Below the pieces are notes generated by a model. It was not told the origin of the DNA, searched no databases, and saw nothing but the letters and a program-made list of their open reading frames with translations. From Villigracilis sp900696595 (GTDB lineage Bacteria; Chloroflexota; Anaerolineae; Anaerolineales; Villigracilaceae), in NCBI GenBank assembly GCA_030263615.1, contig SZPH01000005.1, positions 1-64,000 on the forward strand: a DNA stretch of 64,000 bases, read 5' to 3'. A program made the translations under genes and the position numbers. Positions 18,575 through 26,167 of the stretch are shown here, in pieces (position 1 is the first letter of the stretch; every line of letters begins with the position of its first letter).

Positions 18575-20991
18575 CCCACAGATCGCAAAACCGCCTCCTG
18601 GGGTGGGCGGCGGTCTTTTTATTTCTGCAATCCGTCGTTCTTACGCTTTCCCCGGCGGCGCGCGAGCGGAGTTGGAATGTGGACTATCGCGCCTCCCATT
18701 GGATCGGTTTTGCCGTATGGGGAGGATGCGCTTACCTCGTCCATCGCGCGCTCGAAAAGAATCTGCCGGAACACGACCCTTACATCTTCCCCGCCGCCGC
18801 CTTGCTAAGCGGCTGGGGTTTGCTGACCGTCTGGCGGCTCGATGAAGGATTCGGCTTGCGTCAGACGCTCTGGCTCGGCATTTCTTCCGCGATTCTCATT
18901 GCCGCATTGCGGCTGGAAAAAAACCTCGCCTTCCTCAAAAGCTTCAAATACATCTTCCTCGTCGGCGGCTTACTCATCACCGGCTTGACCCTGATCTTCG
19001 GAACGAACCCGCTCGGGGCGGGACCGCGTCTGTGGCTGGGCGTCGGCGGAATCTACTTCCAGCCGTCCGAACCGCTCAAGATTCTCCTCGTCATCTATCT
19101 TTCGGCATACCTGGCGGACCGCGCCAACATCCGCCTGACCTCCCTGCCAATGTTGGCGCCGACCGTCGCCGTCACCGGGCTGGCGTTGCTCCTCCTCTTC
19201 ATCCAGCGCGATCTCGGCGCCGCCTCCATCTTCATTTTCATTTACACAATCTTTCTTTTTATCGCCGCCGGCAAACGCAGGATTCTCCTTACGACAGGGG
19301 CGTTATTGCTCGCCGTCCTGCTAATCGGATATTTTCTCGTGGACGTCATCCACGCCCGCGTGATCGGCTGGCTGAACCCGTGGGACGACCCCACCGGCAA
19401 CTCCTACCAGATCATTCAATCGCTGCTGGCGGTTGCAAACGGCGGAGCGCTGGGAAGGGGATTGGGAATCGGAAGCCCGCTCCTGGTGCCGGTCTCGATC
19501 TCAGATTTCATCTACGCCGCAATCGCGGAGGAAGCGGGTCTTGCCGGGACTTTGGGCTTGATCTGCCTCATCTGGCTGATCCTCGCCCGGGGGTTGATCG
19601 TCGCCCAACGCGCGCCCGACAACTTCCGTAGATTCCTCGCCGCGGGCGTCGTCGCCTACCTCGGAGTGCAAAGCCTGCTCATCATCGGCGGCAACCTGCG
19701 CCTCCTGCCGTTGACAGGCGTTACCCTGCCCTTCGTTTCCTACGGCGGATCGTCCCTCCTCACTTCATTCATAGCCCTGTATCTTCTGCTCGCCATCAGC
19801 AACGTCGAAGACGCCGAACCCGCTTCCTTGAAAGACCAACGCCCATATTCCATCCTCGCCGGGATCTTCGCCCTGGGGCTGTTTGCCTGCGCTGTCGCCG
19901 GGGCATGGTGGGCAATCTACCGCGGCGACAGCCTGCTCGCGCGCACCGACAATGCGCGACGCGCCATCGCAGACCGCTATGTCCTGCGCGGCGAACTGGT
20001 GGACATCAACAACTCGCCGATCAACGTCACAACCGGCAAAAGCGGCGCATATTTACGGCAATATCTTTATCCCGGCCTCGCACCCGTTACTGGCTATACG
20101 CACCCTGTCTTTGGACAGGCTGGTATTGAAGCCAGCGTGGACGATTACCTGCGCGGCTTGAAGGGCAACCCCACCAGCCTCATTCTCTGGAACCAACTAC
20201 TTTATGGGACTCCTCCCCCCGGCTTGGACGTGCGCCTCAGCCTCGATCTCTCCCTGCAAAAAACCGCGGATGAATTGCTCGCGCATCACACTGGCGCAAT
20301 CATCTTGATGAACGCGGAGACCGGCGAGATATTGGTTATGGCTTCTCACCCGACTTATGACCCGAACAAACTCGACGACGAGGGCGATTCCCTGTCGCGC
20401 GATGAAAACTCGCCCTTGCTCAACCGCGCCACTCAGGGGCTTTACCCCGCCGGAGATGTTTTCCTTCCGTTTATTCTGGCGCAATTCGACGGGGAACTTC
20501 CCGGCGATTCCAACCTGCTCGCTTACTACAAAGAGTCGGGGTTGCTTCGCGCGCCTGCGATTGCGCTCCCGGTCGCGGAACGCGATTTTCCCAACGAACT
20601 CGAAGACCTGCGCGCGATTCCGTTGCAAGTCGTTCTTGCGGCGGCGGCGGTCAGCAACGAGGGCGTCATTCCGGCTCCGAGAATAGCGACTGCGGTCAAT
20701 ACGCTCGAGCAGGGGTGGATCGTGCTTCCGGCGTTGGACAATGCCAGGGAGGCGATCCCAGCCCGGGCGGCGAAAGAGGCGGCTCTTTCTTTCATCCATG
20801 CAGGCGATGCGTTTTGGAGTCACGCCGCGCGCGGTGTCATCGGCAAAACGACGGTCAATTGGCTCGTCGCCGGGACGCCCCCCGACTGGCAGGGCGCGCC
20901 GCTCGCGCTTGTGGTCGCGCTCGAAGACGACAGCCCCGCCGCCGCGACTCGCATCGGCGCAACCTTGATGAATGCGGTCTTGAACCGTTGA
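18571..20991 (+). CDS. SEDS glycosyltransferase (RodA/FtsW) fused to a catalytically degenerate PbpA-like transpeptidase domain
   Basis: The 806-residue protein joins two proteins that are normally separate. Residues 1-410 are a SEDS peptidoglycan polymerase, with the catalytic-loop aspartate in SISDFIYAAIAEE (Asp312) and LTGVTLPFVSYGGSS (381-395). Residues 430-806 follow class B PBP architecture: a membrane helix, a pedestal with APVTGYTHP, AIILMNAETGEILVMASHPTYDPN and NRATQGLYPAGDVF. Where active enzymes have PPGSTFK, it reads PAGDVFL, so the nucleophile Ser is Asp629 and the Lys is Leu632. The KTG motif is KTT (759-761). The SEDS half looks active and the PBP half cannot acylate. The ATG overlaps fhaB by 4 nt. 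Confidence 0.9.
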   Translation: MTHRSQNRLLGWAAVFLFLQSVVLTLSPAARERSWNVDYRASHWIGFAVWGGCAYLVHRALEKNLPEHDPYIFPAAALLSGWGLLTVWRLDEGFGLRQTLWLGISSAILIAALRLEKNLAFLKSFKYIFLVGGLLITGLTLIFGTNPLGAGPRLWLGVGGIYFQPSEPLKILLVIYLSAYLADRANIRLTSLPMLAPTVAVTGLALLLLFIQRDLGAASIFIFIYTIFLFIAAGKRRILLTTGALLLAVLLIGYFLVDVIHARVIGWLNPWDDPTGNSYQIIQSLLAVANGGALGRGLGIGSPLLVPVSISDFIYAAIAEEAGLAGTLGLICLIWLILARGLIVAQRAPDNFRRFLAAGVVAYLGVQSLLIIGGNLRLLPLTGVTLPFVSYGGSSLLTSFIALYLLLAISNVEDAEPASLKDQRPYSILAGIFALGLFACAVAGAWWAIYRGDSLLARTDNARRAIADRYVLRGELVDINNSPINVTTGKSGAYLRQYLYPGLAPVTGYTHPVFGQAGIEASVDDYLRGLKGNPTSLILWNQLLYGTPPPGLDVRLSLDLSLQKTADELLAHHTGAIILMNAETGEILVMASHPTYDPNKLDDEGDSLSRDENSPLLNRATQGLYPAGDVFLPFILAQFDGELPGDSNLLAYYKESGLLRAPAIALPVAERDFPNELEDLRAIPLQVVLAAAAVSNEGVIPAPRIATAVNTLEQGWIVLPALDNAREAIPARAAKEAALSFIHAGDAFWSHAARGVIGKTTVNWLVAGTPPDWQGAPLALVVALEDDSPAAATRIGATLMNAVLNR

Positions 20992-20998
20992 GGGAATC

Positions 20999-21030
20999 AA
21001 AAAGCCGGGCCTCGAGGCCCGGCTTTTTGA
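20999..21030. terminator. Bidirectional terminator between the wall operon and the ferredoxin gene
   Basis: The near-perfect hairpin AAAAAGCCGGGCC / GGCCCGGCTTTTT lies between two convergent genes, 8 bp after one stop and 11 bp from the other. A and T tracts flank both sides, so it serves both strands. Confidence 0.93.
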
Positions 21031-21040
21031 TTCATTGGAA

Positions 21041-21454
21041 TTACAACCCGTCGTCGCTGTCTTTGGCGCCGTAGCCGGGACCGGTCTTGAAGAAGTCGTA
21101 ATGGGGTTTGATGTCGGGCGTAAAGTCCACTGTTTCGCCCGCGTCAAGCTGGCGGGTGGTCTCGAGCGCAATGTTTTTTCCGTGATGGTTGGTTCCTTCG
21201 TAGTGACCGGTTAACCCGACGGCGCTGATGTATTCGCCGCCTTTGGCGCTGTACGCCGAGGGAACTTCGTCTTCGGGGAAGATCGCGGCGAAGGGGCACT
21301 CCGGCACGCAGGCTCCGCAGTCAATGCAGGTGTCCGGGTCAATGTAGATCCAGGGCCATTCGTTCACAGGATAACCGGGGATCATGCATTCCACGGGGCA
21401 AACTTCGATACATCCGCGGTCGCGAACGCACAAACTGGTGATGATATGGGTCAT
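21041..21454 (-). CDS. 7Fe/8Fe-type ferredoxin with C-terminal extension
   Basis: The 137-residue protein has two cluster motifs near the N-terminus: CVRDRGCIEVCPVEC and CIDCGACVPECP. The spacing of the first resembles 7Fe ferredoxins with one [3Fe-4S] and one [4Fe-4S] cluster. A non-cysteine tail of about 75 residues (from YSAKGGEYIS) has no family I can name; ferredoxins with such tails may dock to a specific partner. ATG at 21454 follows AAGGAGA. A promoter TTGTCA (21519-21524), 16-bp spacer, TATAAT (21497-21502) is visible on the minus strand. Confidence 0.9.
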   Translation of the reverse strand: MTHIITSLCVRDRGCIEVCPVECMIPGYPVNEWPWIYIDPDTCIDCGACVPECPFAAIFPEDEVPSAYSAKGGEYISAVGLTGHYEGTNHHGKNIALETTRQLDAGETVDFTPDIKPHYDFFKTGPGYGAKDSDDGL

Positions 21455-21496
21455 GAAGATTCTCCTTGTGGGAAATTTTACAAACGAGGCGCGTTT

Positions 21497-21524
21497 ATTA
21501 TAACGTCCTTTGACCGAATGACAA
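21497..21524 (-). promoter_or_regulatory. Promoter of the ferredoxin gene
   Basis: On the minus strand TTGTCA (21519-21524) and TATAAT (21497-21502) are 16 bp apart. The predicted start leaves a leader of roughly 35 nt that includes AAGGAGA. Confidence 0.6.
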
Positions 21525-21576
21525 GGCGTGAAGCCCCGCGTTTTTCGTTTCCATGAATCGCGGCGGCAAAGCCGTC

Positions 21577-22179
21577 TTACGCGGAAAATTTTGCGGCGAC
21601 CGCATCCCAATTGACCACATTCCACCAGGCGGCGATGTAATCGGGGCGGCGGTTCTGGTAGTTCAGGTAATAGGCGTGCTCCCACACGTCAATGCCGAGG
21701 ATCGGGGTCATGCCTTCGGACAGCGGCGAATCCTGGTTTGCGGTGGAGACGACCGCCAGCCCGCTTCCCTTTTTGACGAGCCACGCCCAGCCGGAGCCGA
21801 AGCGCGCCGCGGCGGATTTGGCGAATTCATCCTTGAAGGCGTCGAAGGATTTAAACGAAGCGTCTATCGCTTTTGCCAATTCGCCCTTCGGCGCGCCGCC
21901 GGCTTTGGGTCCCATCACCTCCCAGAACAGGTTGTGATTATAGGTTCCGCCGCCGTGATTGCGCACAACCATGCGAACGCTTTCGGGGACGGCGTTCAGG
22001 TCGCTGAGCATCGCTTCGAGCGATTTGCCAGCCAGTTCGGGGGTCTTCTCGACCGCGCCGTTCAGGTTGGTGATGTAGGCTTGGTGGTGTTTGGTGAGGT
22101 GGATTTCCATCGTGCGCGCGTCAATGTGCGGTTCGAGCGCGTCGTATGCGTATGCGAGTTTGGGAAGTTCGAATGTCAT
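21577..22179 (-). CDS. sodA: Superoxide dismutase, Mn-type of the Fe/Mn family
   Basis: The 200-residue cytoplasmic enzyme dismutes superoxide. Metal ligands are in HLTKHHQAYI, NHNLFWEV and DVWEHAYYLNYQNRR. GGGTYNHN together with the outer-sphere glutamine in TANQDSP is the pattern of Mn-specific members, where Fe enzymes place Gln elsewhere. ATG at 22179 follows AAGGAGA; the longer frame to 22275 includes a likely promoter (TTGCGC at 22244-22249, TAGAAT at 22221-22226 on the minus strand) and is not coding. It is consistent with oxygen exposure. Confidence 0.96.
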   Translation of the reverse strand: MTFELPKLAYAYDALEPHIDARTMEIHLTKHHQAYITNLNGAVEKTPELAGKSLEAMLSDLNAVPESVRMVVRNHGGGTYNHNLFWEVMGPKAGGAPKGELAKAIDASFKSFDAFKDEFAKSAAARFGSGWAWLVKKGSGLAVVSTANQDSPLSEGMTPILGIDVWEHAYYLNYQNRRPDYIAAWWNVVNWDAVAAKFSA

Positions 22180-22302
22180 GATTAAATCTCCTTCGAGTGG
22201 GTTGATAATACGATGTTGCAATTCTATCCTGCCTGTTTTGATGGCGCAATATAAAAATTCCGTCCGATTCGACATGGTACACTAGCCCGGAATGGACTGG
22301 AT

Positions 22303-23565
22303 ATGCCGCTTACTTTAACCCCAAAAGACCGCGCAATGTTGAATGGCGACTTCGGACCCGGGACAAAAATGGCAATGTCCATCCTTGCGCGCATGGCGGA
22401 AGTAATTGACGCAAAGGAACTGCTGGATATTTCCGGCGCGCACATAGACAGCACGGTCTATATCGGCGACGCGGGTTTGGAGTTTGCCGAACGGCTGGCG
22501 AGACTCGGCGCAAAGGTAAGCGTGCCGACTTCATTGAATGTCAGCGGCGTGGACGAGCATCACTGGCAGGAGTGGGCTGTTCCCCCGGATTGGGCGCAAA
22601 AGGCGCGCAGGCAGATGATCGCATATCAAAGCATGGGCGCGGCGCCCACCTGGACGTGCGCCCCCTACCAGACCGGGATGAAACCGCGCTTCGGTCAGCA
22701 GATCGCGTGGGGCGAATCGAACGCCATCGTCTTCGCCAACTCGGTCATCGGCGCGCGCACGGAGCGTTACCCCGACCTGTTCGATATTTGTTGCGCCATT
22801 ACAGGGCGCGCGCCCGCAACAGGATTGCACCTGACCGAAAACCGCAAGGGGCAGATTCTCTTTCGACTCGAAGGTATTTCGGAAGACTTGCAGCGCCGCG
22901 ATGACTTTTACCCCGTCCTCGGAAACTTGATCGGTAAATTAACCCTGGATAAAATTCCCGTCATCGAAGGCGTAACCTTCACGCCCGACGAAGATCAATT
23001 GAAGTCGTTCGGCGCGGCGGCGGCTTCTTCGGGCGGAGTGGCTTTATTCCACATGGTTGGCGTCACGCCCGAAGCATCAACGTCGGAAGCGGCGTTTCAA
23101 GGGAACAAACCGCTTCGAGTCGTCGAAATCAATATGGAAGCGCTACGCGAGTCGCGCCGCGAACTAACCCACGCCGATGGCGACGAACTGCATCTGGTGG
23201 TGTTGGGAAGCCCTCATTTTTCCCTCGCCGAATACAAACGATTGGCGTCGCTTGTGGCTGGAAAAACAAAACACCCACAGGTGAAATTCCTCGTCACGTC
23301 CAGCCGCGCCATGACTCAACTTGCCGACCAAGCGGGCTTCGTTACCCCGGCGCGCGAGTTCGGGGCGCAGATCACGGTGGATACCTGCATCCTCACCTCG
23401 CCCATGCTGCCGGACGACGTACAATGTTTGATGACCAATTCCGCGAAGTTTGCCTACTATACGCCGGGGTTATTGAAGAAGAGAATCGCGTTTGGCAGTT
23501 TGGAAGACTGCGTGAATTCGGCTGTCGCGGGAAAAATCGTCAGGGACGAAGCGTTATGGAAATAA
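22303..23565 (+). CDS. Aconitase X catalytic (large) subunit, AcnX/DUF521
   Basis: The 420-residue protein matches the aconitase X large domain: MPLTLTPKDRAMLNG at the start, SAHIDST-like SGAHIDSTVYIGD, Cys-bearing APTWTCAPYQTG, GESNAIVFANSVIGARTERYPD and a late VDTCILTSP. These include the cysteines expected for an Fe-S cluster. Two characterised uses of this family are cis-3-hydroxy-L-proline dehydratase in bacteria and phosphomevalonate dehydratase in archaea; neither can be chosen from sequence alone. The small subunit gene follows after 7 bp. Confidence 0.88.
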   Translation: MPLTLTPKDRAMLNGDFGPGTKMAMSILARMAEVIDAKELLDISGAHIDSTVYIGDAGLEFAERLARLGAKVSVPTSLNVSGVDEHHWQEWAVPPDWAQKARRQMIAYQSMGAAPTWTCAPYQTGMKPRFGQQIAWGESNAIVFANSVIGARTERYPDLFDICCAITGRAPATGLHLTENRKGQILFRLEGISEDLQRRDDFYPVLGNLIGKLTLDKIPVIEGVTFTPDEDQLKSFGAAAASSGGVALFHMVGVTPEASTSEAAFQGNKPLRVVEINMEALRESRRELTHADGDELHLVVLGSPHFSLAEYKRLASLVAGKTKHPQVKFLVTSSRAMTQLADQAGFVTPAREFGAQITVDTCILTSPMLPDDVQCLMTNSAKFAYYTPGLLKKRIAFGSLEDCVNSAVAGKIVRDEALWK

Positions 23566-23572
23566 AGTCAAA

Positions 23573-24010
23573 ATGACTGAAATAACCTTTCAAGGCAAAA
23601 CCGTCGTCAAGGGAAAGGCGGAAGGGATTGCCCTTGTAAGCCGCGAGCCGCTTTCGTTTTGGGGCGGGTACGATTGGCAGACCGGCGAGATCATAGACCG
23701 GCGTCATCCGCTTTCAGGGCAAATCGCCAAAGGGCGCATCCTTGCCATTCCGTTCGCGCGCGGATCGTCCACGACGACGGCGGTATTGCTCGAAGCCATC
23801 CGCGCGGGGACGGCCCCCGCCGCAATTGTCGCCGCCGAGACGGATTTTTTCTTCGCGCTCGCTTCCGTCGTCGCCGACGAGTTGTACGCCGCCTCCCTGC
23901 CGCTGGTTACCCTGCGCGAAAACGATTTCGGAAAAATGGAATCAGGCGACGAAGTGAGATTGCTCGATAACGGAACTGTGATCGTGAGAAAACAAAACGC
24001 AAAGGAATAA
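23573..24010 (+). CDS. Aconitase X swivel (small) subunit, DUF126
   Basis: The 145-residue protein is the DUF126 swivel domain that completes aconitase X, with ISGQIAKGRI-like LSGQIAKGRILAIPFARGSSTTTAVLLEA and later VVADELYAASLPLVTL. In many bacteria the two domains are fused; here they are separate adjacent genes, as in most archaea. It must assemble with the product of the preceding gene to form the active site. Confidence 0.88.
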   Translation: MTEITFQGKTVVKGKAEGIALVSREPLSFWGGYDWQTGEIIDRRHPLSGQIAKGRILAIPFARGSSTTTAVLLEAIRAGTAPAAIVAAETDFFFALASVVADELYAASLPLVTLRENDFGKMESGDEVRLLDNGTVIVRKQNAKE

Positions 24011-24014
24011 ACCG

Positions 24015-24491
24015 ATGAAACTCCCCGCTCATTTACACCTCGACGAACGCGGCATCCCGTATGAGGCGAAAAGTTTCCCGCCCGATACCGAAAAAGGCGC
24101 GGCAAACGTCGCCAGAGTTTTGGGATTCCCCGAACGGCAGGCGGTCAAAACGCTCATCTTTCAAGTCGTGGATACGGGCGAGTGCGCGCTGGTGATGCTT
24201 GGCGGAGACCAGAACGCAATTTCAGGCAACTTGAAGAAAGCCATCGGCTCGCGCAATATCCGAATGGCTCCGCCCGAACAGGTCCAGGAAGCGACCGGGT
24301 ATGTGATCGGTTCGATCCCCGCCTTTGGCTGGCAACCCGAAGGATTCCGCTCCTTTCTCGAAGCGACTCTGATGAACGAGCCGATTCTCGGCACAGGCGC
24401 GGGTCAATGGGGCGAGGAGATCATGATCACGCCCGAGAATTTGGTGAAGGCCAGCGGGGCGAGGGTTGTAAATTTGACGGTTAGGGAATAG
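24015..24491 (+). CDS. YbaK/EbsC-family aminoacyl-tRNA deacylase
   Basis: The 158-residue protein has the YbaK fold, with the conserved Lys-Thr in RQAVKTLIFQV, GGDQNAISGNLKKAIGS and the GYVIGSIPAFGW loop. Family members hydrolyse mischarged tRNAs such as Cys-tRNA(Pro) or Ala-tRNA(Pro). The gene begins 4 nt after the aconitase X small subunit and is probably cotranscribed with it; a link to proline chemistry would fit the hydroxyproline version of aconitase X, but that is only suggestive. Confidence 0.87.
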   Translation: MKLPAHLHLDERGIPYEAKSFPPDTEKGAANVARVLGFPERQAVKTLIFQVVDTGECALVMLGGDQNAISGNLKKAIGSRNIRMAPPEQVQEATGYVIGSIPAFGWQPEGFRSFLEATLMNEPILGTGAGQWGEEIMITPENLVKASGARVVNLTVRE

Positions 24492-24567
24492 AGATCGGTG
24501 ATTGGAGATTGGAGATTGGAGATTGGAGATTAGAGATTGGAGATTAGAGATTAGAGATTGGTTGTTG
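24490..24567. repeat. Heptanucleotide tandem array (GATTGGA/GATTAGA)
   Basis: About ten tandem 7-bp units (GATTGGA and GATTAGA) begin within the ybaK-like stop region and run into the gap before the DUF985 gene. The unit is closely related to the array at 5803-5975. Confidence 0.93.
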
Positions 24568-24641
24568 GCGAGTGGAAATCCTGCCCTGAGCGTAGTCGAA
24601 GGGTGGAAAGTGAATTGTAAGCAGTAAAAAGCGGAGTTAAG

Positions 24642-25166
24642 ATGGATGCAGAGATAAAAGCGTTGATCGAACATTTTAGTTTTGCGCCGCTGCCGGTCGA
24701 GGGGACGCTGTTTGTCAGCGCCTATCGCTCGGCGGAAAGCCTGCCAAACGGCAAGCCTTACGGGACGGGCATGATTGGAATGTACTGCCACGAGCCGAGA
24801 AGCGTTTCCTGTTTCCATAAGTTGACGATTGACGAGATGTGGCATTTCTATGGCGGCGATCCGCTGCGGCTGATTCTGCTATACCCGAATGGTTCGAGCC
24901 GTGACGTGATTTTGGGAAACAACCCATTGAAGGGACAATACGTGCAATTCGTAATCCCCGCCGGTGTATGGCAGGCGGGACATTGCATCGAAAGCGGGCG
25001 CTATTCCCTTTTCGGATGCACTCTCGCTCCCGGCTTCACGGGCGACATCTTCACAGGCGGCGTCCAGGCGGATTTGCTGAAAATGTATCCTGACAGGGAG
25101 AAGGATATTTTGGATTACGGCTTGACTGGCGGCGAAACCAAAATGCCCGATGGATTCGCCAATTGA
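24642..25166 (+). CDS. DUF985 cupin-fold protein
   Basis: The 174-residue protein has the DUF985 cupin pattern: HFSFAPLPVEGTLFVSAYRS, then FHKLTIDEMWHFYGGDPLRL and VIPAGVWQAGHC, ending GCTLAPGFTGDIFTGG. The histidine and glutamate of the metal-binding cupin motif are kept (H-x-x-x-x-E-x-W-H). The function of the family is not established; sugar-nucleotide or small-molecule binding has been suggested. ATG at 24642 follows GGAGT. It stands alone after the heptad array. Confidence 0.85.
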   Translation: MDAEIKALIEHFSFAPLPVEGTLFVSAYRSAESLPNGKPYGTGMIGMYCHEPRSVSCFHKLTIDEMWHFYGGDPLRLILLYPNGSSRDVILGNNPLKGQYVQFVIPAGVWQAGHCIESGRYSLFGCTLAPGFTGDIFTGGVQADLLKMYPDREKDILDYGLTGGETKMPDGFAN

Positions 25167-25176
25167 GATTTTTTCA

Positions 25177-25205
25177 TTGACGATATATTGTCAGACAGGT
25201 ATAAT
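25177..25205 (+). promoter_or_regulatory. Strong promoter of the double-S1 protein gene
   Basis: TTGACG (25177-25182), a 17-bp spacer and perfect TATAAT (25200-25205) precede the ATG at 25243, leaving a leader of about 30 nt with AGGAG. Confidence 0.75.
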
Positions 25206-25242
25206 TATCCTTCGGCATTATTAAATAAAGCAGGAGCATATC

Positions 25243-26016
25243 ATGACAACACTCGACATCGCGCCCGCCGCGGCGATTGAACCCAAGACAAAATTAAGCG
25301 GCAAAGTTTTGAAGATCACATTAGCGGGGGCATTGGTGGACATAGGACAAAGCGTACCCGGCGTCCTTCACATTTCCCAGATCAGCGAATCGTCCGTCAA
25401 TAAAGTGGAAGACGTCCTCAAGGAAGGGCAGGAAGTGACGGTTTGGGTCAAGCGTGTGCGCAACGACCGGGTCGAACTGACGATGGTCGAACCGCTCGCC
25501 TACGATTGGAAGGAGCTCAAGCCGGACATGGTCGTAAAAGGAAAAGTGACCCGCATCGAAACCTACGGCGCTTTCGTGGATTTCGGCGCGGAACGCCCGG
25601 GTTTGATCCACGTTAGCGAACTGTCTCACGGTTTCGTCAAATCCGCCGGCGCCGTCGTCAAGCAAGGCGACGAAGTGGAGGCAAAAGTTCTCGAGGTGGA
25701 TCGCCGCAAACGCCAGATTCGCCTGAGCGTCAAGGCGTTGCAGGAGGCGATCGCCGCAGAGGAAGCCCCCGAACCCGTGGAACGCAAACCGAAAGGCAAG
25801 CGCAAGGGCGGAAAGAAGAGCGAAGAAAGTTATGAGATGGAGCAGGAAACGTCGAACGAACCTGAATTCACCGCAATGCAGGTCGCATGGCAGCAGGCTC
25901 TCGAAAAAGCAAACGGCAAGACCAAGATACGCGCAAAGTCTATCAAGACCACCTCGCAGGAGCAGGAAGACCTTTTCAGCAGCACGCTCGAGAAGCGCCT
26001 TCCCACCGGCGGTTAG
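25243..26016 (+). CDS. Double S1-domain RNA-binding protein
   Basis: The 257-residue protein contains two S1 domains: residues 18-85 (SGKVLKITLAGALVDIG, PGVLHISQI) and 96-165 (VKGKVTRIETYGAFVDFG, PGLIHVSELS). A basic, Lys-rich linker (KPKGKRKGGKKSEE) and an acidic C-terminal tail follow. It is far shorter than ribosomal protein S1 but resembles the S1-like proteins of Chloroflexota and cyanobacteria that bind mRNA or ribosomes. It has its own promoter and terminator, so it is a single-gene unit. Confidence 0.88.
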   Translation: MTTLDIAPAAAIEPKTKLSGKVLKITLAGALVDIGQSVPGVLHISQISESSVNKVEDVLKEGQEVTVWVKRVRNDRVELTMVEPLAYDWKELKPDMVVKGKVTRIETYGAFVDFGAERPGLIHVSELSHGFVKSAGAVVKQGDEVEAKVLEVDRRKRQIRLSVKALQEAIAAEEAPEPVERKPKGKRKGGKKSEESYEMEQETSNEPEFTAMQVAWQQALEKANGKTKIRAKSIKTTSQEQEDLFSSTLEKRLPTGG

Positions 26017-26027
26017 AGCTAAACACG

Positions 26028-26053
26028 GAGCGGGCATTCTGCCCGCTCTTTTT
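26028..26053 (+). terminator. Terminator of the double-S1 gene
   Basis: The 8-bp stem GAGCGGGC / GCCCGCTC with an ATTCT loop is followed by TTTTTA, 12 bp after the stop codon. Confidence 0.92.
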
Positions 26054-26067
26054 ATTTACTCACCTTA

Positions 26068-26160
26068 CGCGCCCACCTTGCAACGCAAAGCGCCCACCTC
26101 GTACGGCAAGGTTCACCTTGCCTTGCAACGCAAAGTGAACTTTGCGGTACTGCGTAAGGT
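26068..26160. repeat. GCAAAGTGAACTTTGC-type palindromic element
   Basis: Nested short palindromes (caaggtTCACCttg, gcaaagtgaactttgc) fill the gap between two convergent genes. The core resembles elements at 1985-2045, 55608-55716, 57226-57280 and 57966-58019. Confidence 0.75.
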
Positions 26161-26167
26161 GAGTTAT

